Assembly (NCBI RefSeq): GCF_900129325.1
Contig: NZ_FQUP01000007.1
Span: 64,501 to 128,500, forward strand
Source: Kaistia soli DSM 19436
GTDB taxonomy: Bacteria > Pseudomonadota > Alphaproteobacteria > Rhizobiales > Kaistiaceae
Direction: 5' to 3'
DNA length: 64,000 bases
Shown here: positions 38,799 to 47,381 of the stretch, one piece after another
How the letters are laid out: every line of letters begins with the position of its first letter
Numbering within the stretch: the stretch's first letter is position 1
Position numbers and translations under genes: made by a program
Notes under the pieces: model-generated
Seen by the model: the letters and a program-made list of their open reading frames with translations, nothing else
Database searches by the model: none
What the model was told of the DNA's origin: nothing

Positions 38799-40529
38799 AT
38801 GACCGACTATTACGTCGTACTGAAGAGGGCCGTCGGAGGGCTGGAACACGAAGCCTCCGACGTGCGCCGGTCGATCTATGACAAGGCGCGCTCGGCTCTG
38901 CTTGGCCAGCTCAAGGCGATCACGCCACCGCTCACCACAGCCGAGATTTCCAAGCAACGCCTGGAACTCGAGGAGGCGATTCGCCGCGTCGAGCGGGAGG
39001 CTGCGATGACGGCAGCCGGGCCGTCGCCTGCGCGTGTGCGCGCCGCCGCAGCGGCCGCCGACGCGATGGCCGCCGAGGCGATGCGCCTGGCGACAGAGGA
39101 AGAAGCCGAAGTCGAGGCCGAGGCTGCCAATCCCGCGCCGCCGCCGGCACCCCCGCGGCCGCGCGCGACGCCTGTGCCGCCGGACTTCCGAGCGCCGGAG
39201 CCGCGTTCGAGCGATCAACGCGGCATGGCGCCGCGCAATGCCGATGCGTCTTTGGACGCCGGGCAAAATCGTAACGCCGCGCGGGTATCGCCGCCTCGTC
39301 AGCCAGCTGCGCCGGCGTGGACGCCTGAGGAAGAGCCGATCGCTGAAGTGCCGCGCCGTGTCTCCCAGGCCCCGCGCCAGGAGCCGCGCTTCGGCGACGA
39401 AGTCGAGGCGATGGAAGAGCCGGTCGACGTTGCGCCGATTGAGGCCGACGAGCGGTCCGAGTGGCCTGATGACAGCGACTCAGAGACACGCCTCGCGCCA
39501 GTCGACGAGCCACCGCGCCGTGAACGCCGCGAAAAGCGGCCCCGCAAGGAACAGCCCGCCTATGTGGAGCGCGCCAAACCCTCTCGCGGTCCGGCGATCA
39601 TCATCATCCTGATCATCGCGGTTCTCATTCTCGGCGGCATCGCGGCGCTCGTCTGGTCGCAGCGTGCTAAGGTCAATGATGTCGTTGGGGACCTGATCTC
39701 TTCCGACAAGGGATCGGCACCGACGGCGCAGACCGAGCCGGCACCTGATGCCGCAAGCTCGAAGAATGCCGACCGCCTCGGCGGGGCGCCTGCCGAGGAA
39801 GCGCCCAAATCTGTCCGGACCGTGACCGCCGAGCCGCCGGCCGAGGGGACGGAGCCCGATCCGCTCGCCGGTGTCGTTCAGCCCGGCAGCAATGCGCCGA
39901 GCGAGACTGCACCGGCTCCACAGTCGGACGCGTCCGCATCGCCTGCCACGCCTGCGCCGGCCGAGCAGACCGACAATGCCGCGACACCTGGCGACGATCT
40001 CGTCGCGCAGAAGGCGATTCTCTATGAGCAGCCGCTCGGCGGCAGTGCCAATGTGACCGCGCTGCAAGCGAACGTGACATGGAAGTTCGAGCCTGACTCG
40101 TCCAACGGCCCGCAGATCGTCGCCAATGTCGATGTGCCGGACCGGCAAATGAAGGTGACGGTCAATATACGCAAGAACAACGACACCGCGCTGCCGGCGA
40201 GCCACCTCGTCGAGGTGATCATCGATACGCCGGCCGATTTCCCGGGCGGCGGCGTTAAGGCGGTCCCGGCCTTCGTGATGAAGCCGACAGAGGAGGCGCG
40301 CGGCGTTCCGCTCGACGGCGCTGCCGCCAAGGTGGCTGACGGTTTCTTCTGGATCGCGTTCGCCAATGACAGCGCGCCGATGGCGCAGAACATCGCGCTG
40401 ATGAAGGAACGCAACTGGATCGATATTCCGCTTGTCTACAACAACGACCAGCGCGCGATCCTGACGCTCGAAAAGGGCACACCTGGGCAGCGCGTGTTCG
40501 ACAAGGCGCTGGCCGCCTGGGGCAATTGA
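38799..40529 (+). CDS. Single-pass membrane protein with N-terminal helical domain, unknown function
   Basis: 576 aa, conserved-looking but unnamed. Residues 1-70 form a helical domain (RRSIYDKARSALLGQL, ITPPLTTAEI, RLELEEAIRRVEREA). A low-complexity Ala/Pro/Glu-rich cytoplasmic region (70-262) follows, ending in a basic KRPRK patch, then one TM helix (265-286), an Ala/Pro/Thr-rich linker (290-400) and a C-terminal beta-rich periplasmic domain (about 405-576, from AILYEQPLGG). The organisation and N-terminal pattern parallel the protein at 24068. It lies 52 bases after purA and is followed by a GC hairpin. Confidence 0.78.
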   Translation: MTDYYVVLKRAVGGLEHEASDVRRSIYDKARSALLGQLKAITPPLTTAEISKQRLELEEAIRRVEREAAMTAAGPSPARVRAAAAAADAMAAEAMRLATEEEAEVEAEAANPAPPPAPPRPRATPVPPDFRAPEPRSSDQRGMAPRNADASLDAGQNRNAARVSPPRQPAAPAWTPEEEPIAEVPRRVSQAPRQEPRFGDEVEAMEEPVDVAPIEADERSEWPDDSDSETRLAPVDEPPRRERREKRPRKEQPAYVERAKPSRGPAIIIILIIAVLILGGIAALVWSQRAKVNDVVGDLISSDKGSAPTAQTEPAPDAASSKNADRLGGAPAEEAPKSVRTVTAEPPAEGTEPDPLAGVVQPGSNAPSETAPAPQSDASASPATPAPAEQTDNAATPGDDLVAQKAILYEQPLGGSANVTALQANVTWKFEPDSSNGPQIVANVDVPDRQMKVTVNIRKNNDTALPASHLVEVIIDTPADFPGGGVKAVPAFVMKPTEEARGVPLDGAAAKVADGFFWIAFANDSAPMAQNIALMKERNWIDIPLVYNNDQRAILTLEKGTPGQRVFDKALAAWGN

Positions 40530-40535
40530 CGGGGA

Positions 40536-40557
40536 GGGCGGCTCTCCTGAGCCGCCC
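40536..40557 (+). terminator. Hairpin after the 576-aa membrane protein
   Basis: GGGCGGCTC, loop TCCT, GAGCCGCCC: a perfect 9-bp stem 6 bases past the stop, followed by TGCTTCCC rather than a U-run. Probable but imperfect terminator. The remaining sequence up to 40701 shows no gene. Confidence 0.5.
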
Positions 40558-40701
40558 TGCTTCCCGCTGACGCATCATCTCGTTCTATCGCTTGATCCTG
40601 TCGCCGCCGAACGCTTCGCTCGGCGGCGATCTGTTTTCTGCGCGTTGGGTCGTCCTTCTCGGCCCTCTTGCGCTTGTGGGACGCTTCGGCCATGCTCCGG
40701 C

Positions 40702-40796
40702 CATTCCGAGGGGTGTTCGCGAACGCGAGCTGAGATGGCCTAGGGCCGAACCCTTCGAACCTGATCCGGGTCATGCCGGCGAAGGGACGGGAAGCT
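40702..40796 (+). promoter_or_regulatory. TPP riboswitch (THI element)
   Basis: The conserved thi-box core is plain: GAGGGGTG (40708-40715), CTGAGAT (40730-40736), GGCC, ACCCTTCGAACCTGATCCGG (40750-40769) and GTCATGCCGGCGAAGGGA (40770-40787). Flanks TTCCG and CGGGAA can close P1. It binds thiamine pyrophosphate and represses what follows, here a permease and an NMT1-like binding protein, so those are thiamine-precursor uptake genes. No clear terminator hairpin was found between the aptamer and the permease, so control is probably at translation initiation. Confidence 0.95.
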
Positions 40797-40862
40797 TGAT
40801 CCAATTGGCTCGTTCATCGCCGACGCGTGGCTTATTCCGTTTGTGGAAGGGGCTGGCCGTCC

Positions 40863-41642
40863 TTGGCTGAGCAGTCGCCATCATTGCGTGTCGTCGCGTC
40901 CATGTTGCGCGGCTTCGCCATTGCCGTCGCATTGATCGCGATCTGGCAGGCGGTGATCATGATATTCGCGCCGCCGCCCTTCATGCTGCCGCCGCCCGCC
41001 AAGGTCTGGCAGGCGCTGGTGTCGCGGCCGGAACTCTGGTCGCGCGATGCGCTGACGACGCTCACCGAAACCATCCTCGGCCTCGTCACCGGATCAATCG
41101 CCGGCGTGCTGCTCGCGCTGGCGATGATGCTGATGCCGCCACTCGGTCGGGTCCTGATGCCATTGCTCGTCGTAACGCAGGCCTTTCCGGTCTTCGCCAT
41201 CGCGCCGCTGCTCGTGCTCTGGTTCGGCTTCGGCATCGGCTCGAAGATTGTCATGGCAACCATCGCCATCTTCTTTCCGGTCGCCTCGGCCTTTCATGAC
41301 GGCCTGACGCGCACCGATGAGAGCCTGATCGATCTGGGCCGGCTGCACCGCGCCCGCCATGACCAAGAGCTTTTTCTCCTGCGCGTGCCGAGCGCCCTGC
41401 CGGCCCTGGCCTCGGGGTTGCGCGTCGCGGCTGTCTACGCGCCGGTCGGCGCGTTGATCGGCGAATGGGTCGGCGCGTCCTCGGGTCTCGGCTACGCGAT
41501 GTTGATGGCGAATGGCCGCGCGCAGACCGACGTCGTCTTCGCCGCCCTCGCGCTGCTGGCCGTCATGGCCCTGCTGGTGCGCGCCGTGGTCGTCGCCCTC
41601 ACGCGCCACATCGCCCCTTGGGCGCCGGAAACGCGAACCTGA
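40863..41642 (+). CDS. ABC permease for thiamine precursor (ThiX-like)
   Basis: About 259 aa, six TM helices, BPD permease core. The start is uncertain: a TTG at 40863 has GGAAGGGG 10 bases upstream, an ATG lies at 40902 and an in-frame GTG at 40827. Features: PPPFMLPPPAKVWQALV after the first helix, VTQAFPVFAIAPLLVLWFG and coupling loop DESLIDLGRLHRARHDQE with LLRVPSALPALASGL. It follows a TPP riboswitch, so import of a hydroxymethylpyrimidine-type precursor is likely. It pairs with the binding protein at 41666; no ATPase gene is adjacent. Confidence 0.88.
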   Translation: MAEQSPSLRVVASMLRGFAIAVALIAIWQAVIMIFAPPPFMLPPPAKVWQALVSRPELWSRDALTTLTETILGLVTGSIAGVLLALAMMLMPPLGRVLMPLLVVTQAFPVFAIAPLLVLWFGFGIGSKIVMATIAIFFPVASAFHDGLTRTDESLIDLGRLHRARHDQELFLLRVPSALPALASGLRVAAVYAPVGALIGEWVGASSGLGYAMLMANGRAQTDVVFAALALLAVMALLVRAVVVALTRHIAPWAPETRT

Positions 41643-41665
41643 TCTCCCTAAGGAAGGAAATACCG

Positions 41666-42616
41666 ATGAGACCGATCCTCCGCCGTGCCGCCCTTGCCCT
41701 GACGATGGCCCTCGCGCTGCCTGTCATCCCGGCAATGGCTGCCGACAAGCTCACGGTCCTCCTCGACTGGTTCGTCAATCCCGACCATGCGCCGCTGGTC
41801 ATTGCCAAGGAGGGCGGCTTCTTTGCGCGACACGATCTCGATGTCGATCTGATCGCCCCGGCCGACGCCAGTGCACCGCCGCGCCTTGTCGCCGCCGGGC
41901 AGGCTGACATCGCGGTCAGCTACCAGCCCGATCTGATGCTGCAGGTGAAGGAAGGACTGCCGCTCGTCCGCATCGGGACGTTGGTCGAGACGCCGCTCAA
42001 CTGTCTGATTGTTTTGAAGGACGGCCCGATCAAGACGCTGGCCGACCTGAAAGGCAAGAAGGTCGGCTACTCCGTGGCGAGCCTCCAGGACGCCTATATC
42101 GGCGCCATACTCGGCTCAGCCGGGCTGACAGCCAAGGATGTCGAGATGGTGAATGTCAATTTCAACCTGACGACGGCGCTGATGTCCGGCCAGGTCGACG
42201 CGGTCATCGACGGCTATCGCAATTTCGAGCTGACGCAGCTTGCGATCGAGGGCAAGCCCGGCATTGCCTTCTTCCCCGAAGAGCATGGCGTGCCGCCCTA
42301 TGATGAGCTCGTCTATGTGACCCGCAAGGATCTTGCCACCGACCCACGCATGGCGCGCTTCATCGCGGCGGTCGAGGAGGCGACGATCTTCCTGACCAAC
42401 CATCCTGACGAAGGGCTTGCGCTGTTCCTCAAGGCGCATCCCGATCTCGACGACAAGCTGAATCGCACCGCTTATGCCGATACGCTGCCACGCTTCGCCA
42501 AGCGACCGGCGGCGCTGGACCCCGGCCGCTATGATCGTTTCGCGGCCTTCCTGAAGGACAAGGGACTGCTGGATACGATCCCGCCGGTCGAAAGCTACGC
42601 CATCGCGCCGCGCTGA
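41666..42616 (+). CDS. Thiamine-precursor-binding protein (ThiY/NMT1-like)
   Basis: 316 aa. Signal peptide MRPILRRAALAL...PAMA|AD (about 25/26). The mature start LTVLLDWFVNPDHAPLVIAK matches the NMT1/THI5 family that binds formylaminopyrimidine or HMP. Later motifs: PPRLVAAGQADIAVSYQPD and KGKKVGYSVAS. AAGGAAGGAAA precedes the ATG, 23 bases after the permease stop. With the riboswitch upstream, the physiological role is thiamine salvage. ThiZ, the expected ATPase, is missing here; the next gene is convergent. Confidence 0.9.
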   Translation: MRPILRRAALALTMALALPVIPAMAADKLTVLLDWFVNPDHAPLVIAKEGGFFARHDLDVDLIAPADASAPPRLVAAGQADIAVSYQPDLMLQVKEGLPLVRIGTLVETPLNCLIVLKDGPIKTLADLKGKKVGYSVASLQDAYIGAILGSAGLTAKDVEMVNVNFNLTTALMSGQVDAVIDGYRNFELTQLAIEGKPGIAFFPEEHGVPPYDELVYVTRKDLATDPRMARFIAAVEEATIFLTNHPDEGLALFLKAHPDLDDKLNRTAYADTLPRFAKRPAALDPGRYDRFAAFLKDKGLLDTIPPVESYAIAPR

Positions 42617-42623
42617 ACGGGTT

Positions 42624-44423
42624 TTACGCTTCTGGAAGGCCTGCGATGCGCAGGCCTTCCAGATAGCGCTCCATGTCTGCGTCACCGAGATTGTGGACCG
42701 CCTGGCGTACCTCTGCCAGCGTCATTCCCGGCCGTTCCTGGAGCAGCCGGGCAACGGCAGTCCGGGCGAGCGGCATGTCGCCGGCGAGTGCCGCGGAGGT
42801 GGCCAGCAGGCGATTGGCCCAGATCATCCCGGGACGCGCGTCGAGAGCCTGGCGCGCTTCGCGGGCAGCTTCGGCATAGTCCCCGAGCATGAACAGACAG
42901 GTCGCCATGCCGGCATAGGCATTGAAGCGCACGGGGTCGTCGGGGCTAAGAAGGATGGCGCGGCGGAGACTGGCCAGCCCTTCGCGCGGCTGGCCCGAAT
43001 AGGCCTGAATGAAGCCGAGCCGCGTCCAAGCCCATGCAAGGGTCGGATCGAGCGCCAGGGCGCGGTCGATATGGACCCGCGCCTGCGATTGGTCGACATT
43101 CAAGATCGACAAGGTGGCGCCGATCATCACATGCACGAGCGCGTCCGGCTCCGCAGTCTCGGCTGCCTTCTGCGCGAGCGCGAGCGCGAGGCGCTTGTCG
43201 CGTTCGACATCGTCGGACCAGAGATACGTGACTTCCTGGCTGAGGCACCACGCTTTCAGCCCCAGCGCCTGGCCGGATCGCGGATCCGTAGCGAGCGCTT
43301 CGTCGAGCAGGCGGATGGCGGTGGCGTTATCTTCGCGCCGATGTGCCCAGAAATGCGGCATCGCCTTCAGGACAAGATCGTGGGCGCGCAGGGCGTCGGT
43401 ATTCTTGCGGCGGGCGCGGTCGATTTCCGCGGTCCGGATCGCTGGATGAAGCGCTCCGGCAATGCTTGTCGCGACCTCGTCCTGCAGGGCAAATGGATCG
43501 TCGACCGTTCCTTCCATTCGGCCGGACCAAAGATGTGTGCCCGTCTCGGCCTCGATCAGCTGCGCCGTAATGCGGATGCGATTGCCGGCGCGGCGTACGC
43601 TGCCCTCCACGGCATAGCGAAGGCCAAGATCGCGGGCGAGGGCACGGATATCGGGCGACGCGGCAAGCGAGTGCCGACCGATCAAGCGAATCGAGCGCAC
43701 ATGAGCGAGCGTCGCTGTCGTCTCCTCGGCGACACCGTCGGCAATGCTTGCGCAGCTCTTGTCCGAGGAAAGATCGCCGAAAGGCAAAATCGCCACCAGG
43801 GGGCGCTGGTCCTCCGGGGGTTCGGCGGCCAGCCCTGGCAAGGCGAGCACGCCGGGCGTCAGCATCTGATTCTGCGTGGGCTGGATGTCAGGAACCGTGC
43901 GGCCCGGAGGAACCCAGAACCAGGCCTCAACGGGGTAGGGCACGCTGCGCAGCATCAGAAAGCCCACTGGCTTGAAGGCCGATGCCGGTTCGCCAAGCAA
44001 CTGCCAGCGCACGGAATGCGTGATGGCGATGCCGCCCGGCGGCGCCGCGGCCTGCAGGCGCATGGCAAAGCCGAGCGCGGCGCCGAAACGGTCGTGGTCG
44101 GATAGGATCACATCGGCGAGGACGATTGCGGCCCGGACCTCGATCTGAGGCCGGTCGGAGGCGGCATTGTGCTCGGCCATAGCGAGCTGGAAGCCCATGC
44201 ACCACTCGACGGCATCGAGCACGCTCGGAAACTCGACCAGTCCGCCATCGCCCATCATCTTGATGATCTGGGCGCTGAATTTAGGCAGCGTCGCCCTGAC
44301 AAGCGTCTTGTAGATGGCCCGCATCTCGCGAAGCGTGCCGAGTTCATCGCGCTGGACCAGCTCGGAATAGCCGACCATATCGAGCGCAGCTATGACGGTG
44401 AGGCGGCGACGCGGACGCGCCAT
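42624..44423 (-). CDS. Class III nucleotidyl cyclase-like protein with TolB-like and TPR regions
   Basis: 599 aa, soluble. Residues 1-165 are a cyclase homology domain: first metal Asp D15 (ALDMVGYSEL), second D59 (MMGDGG) and R122 (FAMRLQ). At the position of the transition-state Asn (usual VN.A..R pattern) a glycine is found (ALGFAMR), so activity is doubtful. Residues about 205-330 form a TolB/FlgO-like segment (PLVAILPFGDLSSDK), followed by TPR-type helices (about 350-590, e.g. ALDPTLAWAWTRLGFIQAY). This cyclase-TolB-TPR arrangement is expanded in Rhizobiales and usually signals by cAMP. Convergent with the thi gene pair. Confidence 0.85.
   Translation of the reverse strand: MARPRRRLTVIAALDMVGYSELVQRDELGTLREMRAIYKTLVRATLPKFSAQIIKMMGDGGLVEFPSVLDAVEWCMGFQLAMAEHNAASDRPQIEVRAAIVLADVILSDHDRFGAALGFAMRLQAAAPPGGIAITHSVRWQLLGEPASAFKPVGFLMLRSVPYPVEAWFWVPPGRTVPDIQPTQNQMLTPGVLALPGLAAEPPEDQRPLVAILPFGDLSSDKSCASIADGVAEETTATLAHVRSIRLIGRHSLAASPDIRALARDLGLRYAVEGSVRRAGNRIRITAQLIEAETGTHLWSGRMEGTVDDPFALQDEVATSIAGALHPAIRTAEIDRARRKNTDALRAHDLVLKAMPHFWAHRREDNATAIRLLDEALATDPRSGQALGLKAWCLSQEVTYLWSDDVERDKRLALALAQKAAETAEPDALVHVMIGATLSILNVDQSQARVHIDRALALDPTLAWAWTRLGFIQAYSGQPREGLASLRRAILLSPDDPVRFNAYAGMATCLFMLGDYAEAAREARQALDARPGMIWANRLLATSAALAGDMPLARTAVARLLQERPGMTLAEVRQAVHNLGDADMERYLEGLRIAGLPEA
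42632..42662. repeat. Perfect 14-bp inverted repeat at convergent gene ends
   Basis: CTGGAAGGCCTGCG, ATG, CGCAGGCCTTCCAG. It lies within the last codons of the cyclase-like gene (minus strand) and 16 bases past the end of the thi binding-protein gene (plus strand). There is no U-tract on either strand. It could act as a bidirectional transcript-end hairpin. Confidence 0.6.
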
Positions 44424-44661
44424 TGAGCCTTTTCCAATTTAGCAAGAGCTGATTTTGACTGACCCTTTTCCGACAGGTGATCGATCGGACGAGCCTTACC
44501 CCGAACCGATGGTTATTCATGATCCGTGCCGGATGCACGATGTAATTGCAGGGGCAAGCGATCACGATATTGTCATCGCTGGAACAAGCCAGACAATGGC
44601 TGCAAGGATTGCGTGAATTGAAGAGGAAGCCTGTCGCAGGCGATGTCTTGAGGCCGAGGCC

Positions 44662-45582
44662 TCAGAGACTTGCCTGCTCCAGTTCATCGTCATCGGAATG
44701 GCCACGCTCAAGCTCGCGTGCGCCCCGCTTGACGGCCTTCTGGACTTTCTCGAAGGCGCGCACCTCGATCTGGCGCACGCGTTCGCGGCTGACGCCGAAT
44801 TCGGTCGACAGTTCCTCGAGCGTGATCGGCTCCTCTGCGAGACGGCGAGCCTCGAAGATCCGACGCTCACGATCGTTCAGCACGCCCATGGCGTCCTTCA
44901 GCAGGCGGCGGCGGTTGTCCGCTTCTTCCTGATTGGCGAGTACCGTTTCCTGGCTCTCGCTGTCGTCGACGAGCCAATCCTGCCACTCGCCACCTTCGGC
45001 ATCGGCCCGGAGCGGTGCATTCAGCGAGGTATCGCCGCCGAGGCGGCGGTTCATCGAGATGACGTCCTCGTTGGTGACCCCGAGCTTGGTGGCAATCTGC
45101 TGAACCTGATCGGGCTTCAGGTCGCCCTCGTCGAGCGCCTGGATCTGGCTCTTCATCTTGCGCAGATTGAAGAACAGCCGCTTCTGGTTCGCTGTGGTGC
45201 CCATCTTCACGAGGCTCCACGACCGCAGGATGTATTCCTGGATCGAGGCCTTGATCCACCACATGGCGTAGGTCGCGAGGCGGAAGCCCTTTTCAGGCTC
45301 GAACCGCTTCACCGCCTGCATGAGGCCGACATTCCCCTCAGAAATGACCTCGCCGATCGGCAGCCCATAGCCGCGATAGCCCATGGCGATCTTGGCGACG
45401 AGGCGCAGATGGCTCGTCACCAGACGATGGGCGGCATTCCGATCGTCATGTTCCTTGTAGGCCTTGGCGAGCATATACTCCTCGTCGGGGGCCAGCATCG
45501 GAAAGCGCCTGATCTCGTCGAGATAGCGCGATAGTCCGGCCTCGCCCGAAGCGATGACCGGCAAACTTGCCCTGGCAGCCAT
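44662..45582 (-). CDS. rpoH: RNA polymerase heat-shock sigma factor RpoH
   Basis: 306-residue group-3 sigma factor that directs heat-shock and, in alphaproteobacteria, some oxidative-stress genes. Region 2 (LRLVAKIAMGYRGYGLPIGE, then FRLATYAMWWIKASIQEYI for -10 binding), the RpoH box QKRLFFNLRKMK (133-144) and region 4 HTH (ITLEELSTEFGVSRERVRQIE) are clear. The ATG at 45582 follows AAGGAAGGGGG; an upstream in-frame start at 45636 would add 18 residues. On its upstream side CCATATATAG (around 45652) could hold a -10 element. The two DUF1127/sRNA modules in this window are plausible targets. Confidence 0.96.
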   Translation of the reverse strand: MAARASLPVIASGEAGLSRYLDEIRRFPMLAPDEEYMLAKAYKEHDDRNAAHRLVTSHLRLVAKIAMGYRGYGLPIGEVISEGNVGLMQAVKRFEPEKGFRLATYAMWWIKASIQEYILRSWSLVKMGTTANQKRLFFNLRKMKSQIQALDEGDLKPDQVQQIATKLGVTNEDVISMNRRLGGDTSLNAPLRADAEGGEWQDWLVDDSESQETVLANQEEADNRRRLLKDAMGVLNDRERRIFEARRLAEEPITLEELSTEFGVSRERVRQIEVRAFEKVQKAVKRGARELERGHSDDDELEQASL

Positions 45583-45751
45583 TGAGACCCCCTTCCTTTC
45601 ACGGCGTCGCAGACAGCCAACGCCGAATGCGGCCATAACGGCCCGCTTGGCTATATATGGGTGTTAATTCCAGCGAAAACAGGGCTATCCCGCAGCGCGG
45701 GATCACAAGGCCGAGACTGCTCCGCGATCGTGAAGTCGCAGTTTTAACGAC

Positions 45752-46762
45752 CTAGAGTGCCTCGAAACCTTCGATCAGGCTAGCGAGATCCGCAGGAGGC
45801 TCCGCCTCGAAACGCAGCGTCTCGCCGGTGACGGGATGCTCGAAGCCAAGCAGCCACGCATGCAGCGCCTGCCTCGGAAAATGTGAAACCTCGGAACGGA
45901 GTGGTTCGGGCAGAAGGCCTGATTTCGTCAGAAAGCCCTTGCCATAGTCCTGGTCGCCGATCAGCGGGTGACCAAGCGCCGCCATATGGACGCGGATCTG
46001 ATGCGTGCGCCCCGTTTCGAGGCGCAGGTCGATCAGGCTGGCGATCGGGGCCGAGGCCGGCCCGAAGCTCTCCGAAACGGTATAATGGGTGATCGCCTGC
46101 TTGCCGCCCTGCTTGACGATCGCCATCTTCTGCCGGCTCGTCGGCGAGCGACCGAGCGGCGCGTCGACAAGGCCGTAGGGCAGGGACGGCACGCCCCAGA
46201 CGATGGCCTGGTAGCCGCGTTCGAGCGGGCCGCTGCGGCCGTGATCGGCGAATTGCGCCGCGAGGCCCTTATGGGCGCGGTCGGTCTTGGCGACGACCAT
46301 CAGTCCCGTCGTCCCCTTGTCGAGGCGATGGACGATGCCTGGGCGGCGGACACCGCCGATGCCGGAAAGGCTCGATCCGCAATGGGCGATCAGCGCATTG
46401 ACCAGCGTGCCGGTCCAGTTGCCGGCAGCGGGATGAACCACAAGACCGGCCGGCTTGTCGATTACGACCAGCGCATCGTCCTCATAGACGATGTCCAGCG
46501 GGATCGCCTCGCCCTCGGGCTCGGCCGGTTCTGCTTCCGGGATGGTGACGCGGACATGGTCGCCCGAATTGACCGGCTTTTTGCCCTCGACTATGGTCGC
46601 GCCGCCGACGCTGACATGGCCCGCTTCGATCAGGGCCTTGAGGCGGCTTCGGCTCAATCGTTCGATGCGGGCGGCGAGCCAGGCATCGAGACGCCGGCCT
46701 GTTGCCTCGGCTTCGACCACGAGGTCGACGATATCCTCGCCGTCGTCCGGAAAGTCATCCAT
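45752..46762 (-). CDS. rluD: 23S rRNA pseudouridine synthase (RluD-like)
   Basis: 336 aa. N-terminal S4 RNA-binding domain (about 22-75, RRLDAWLAARIERLSRSRLK) and a pseudouridine synthase domain with catalytic D148 in PGIVHRLDKGTTGL, plus ETGRTHQIRVHMAALGHPL. In RluD this modifies U1911/1915/1917 in helix 69; RluA/RluC specificity cannot be excluded. Its ATG (46762-46760) overlaps, on the opposite strand, the ATG of the next gene (46761-46763), so neither gene has room for a conventional leader. Confidence 0.93.
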   Translation of the reverse strand: MDDFPDDGEDIVDLVVEAEATGRRLDAWLAARIERLSRSRLKALIEAGHVSVGGATIVEGKKPVNSGDHVRVTIPEAEPAEPEGEAIPLDIVYEDDALVVIDKPAGLVVHPAAGNWTGTLVNALIAHCGSSLSGIGGVRRPGIVHRLDKGTTGLMVVAKTDRAHKGLAAQFADHGRSGPLERGYQAIVWGVPSLPYGLVDAPLGRSPTSRQKMAIVKQGGKQAITHYTVSESFGPASAPIASLIDLRLETGRTHQIRVHMAALGHPLIGDQDYGKGFLTKSGLLPEPLRSEVSHFPRQALHAWLLGFEHPVTGETLRFEAEPPADLASLIEGFEAL

Positions 46763-47177
46763 GGTTCGCGCTTCTTCCGCCCCACATCCGCTGCAGCCTC
46801 GATCGCTCGATGATGACGAGCGCGAAGAGCCGCCGCTCGATCCGGCGGTCGAGCGCATCCGCCAGCGCCTGAAGCGGCTGATCATTATTTCGAGCGCAAC
46901 GCTTCTTGTGGGGCTTATCGCCGTGCTCGCTGCCGTCATCTACAAGATCGGGCCAGGACAAGACAAGGCCAGCCTTGCCGCATCCGCCGGCGAAGCGACG
47001 ATTGCTGGTGCGCTGCCTGCGGGAGCCAAGCTGCTTTCGACGGCGCTGGACGGCCGGTTGTTGGCGCTGACCTTCGAGTCGGATGGAGTTGTCCGCATCG
47101 CGATCGTCGATCTTGCCACCAACAAGGTTCTGCGGCGGGCTGTGCTGTCCGGGGCATTGCTGCCCGCGACGCCCTGA
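46761..47177 (+). CDS. Small single-pass membrane protein, unknown function
   Basis: 138 aa. A cytoplasmic N-terminus rich in acidic and basic residues (1-38, ending VERIRQRLKR), one TM helix (about 40-63, LIIISSATLLVGLIAVLAAVIY) and a C-terminal periplasmic part with beta character (GAKLLSTALDGRLLALTFES, VRIAIVDLATNKVLRRAVL). No named family recognised. It is divergent from rluD with overlapping start codons and ends 84 bases before tRNA-Glu. The upstream open frame lies antisense to rluD, so the ATG at 46761 is the sensible start. Confidence 0.75.
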   Translation: MVRASSAPHPLQPRSLDDDEREEPPLDPAVERIRQRLKRLIIISSATLLVGLIAVLAAVIYKIGPGQDKASLAASAGEATIAGALPAGAKLLSTALDGRLLALTFESDGVVRIAIVDLATNKVLRRAVLSGALLPATP

Positions 47178-47261
47178 CTTCTTCACCGCATTTCCGCCGC
47201 GCCGCTTGCCAAGCGCCGAGGGGTTCGCTATATCGCGAACGTCGCTGAACAAGCGACCCGC

Positions 47262-47336
47262 GCGCCCTTCGTCTAGCGGTCAGGACGTCGCCCTCTCACG
47301 GCGAAAGCAGGGGTTCGATTCCCCTAGGGCGCGCCA
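47262..47336 (+). tRNA. tRNA-Glu (anticodon CTC)
   Basis: 75 bases including an encoded CCA. Acceptor stem GCGCCCT/AGGGCGC with discriminator G. Anticodon stem TCGCC/GGCGA holds loop CTCTCAC, anticodon CTC, reading GAG. The T arm carries GGTTCGATTC. All arms fold without mismatch. Confidence 0.96.
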
Positions 47337-47381
47337 AACTTCCTCGATACACCGGTTTATCCCGCGGCTCTGCTGCCGGTT

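Noticed and set aside
44632-44664. Hairpins TGAGGCC/GGCCTCA and GCCTG/CAGGC near the rpoH stop as terminators
   Set aside because: The first overlaps the coding end and the second has a 5-bp stem with no U-run; too weak to call.
45687-45703. ATCCCGC/GCGGGAT hairpin as rluD terminator
   Set aside because: The T-rich stretch is about 9 bases away from the stem, so the structure does not qualify as an intrinsic terminator.
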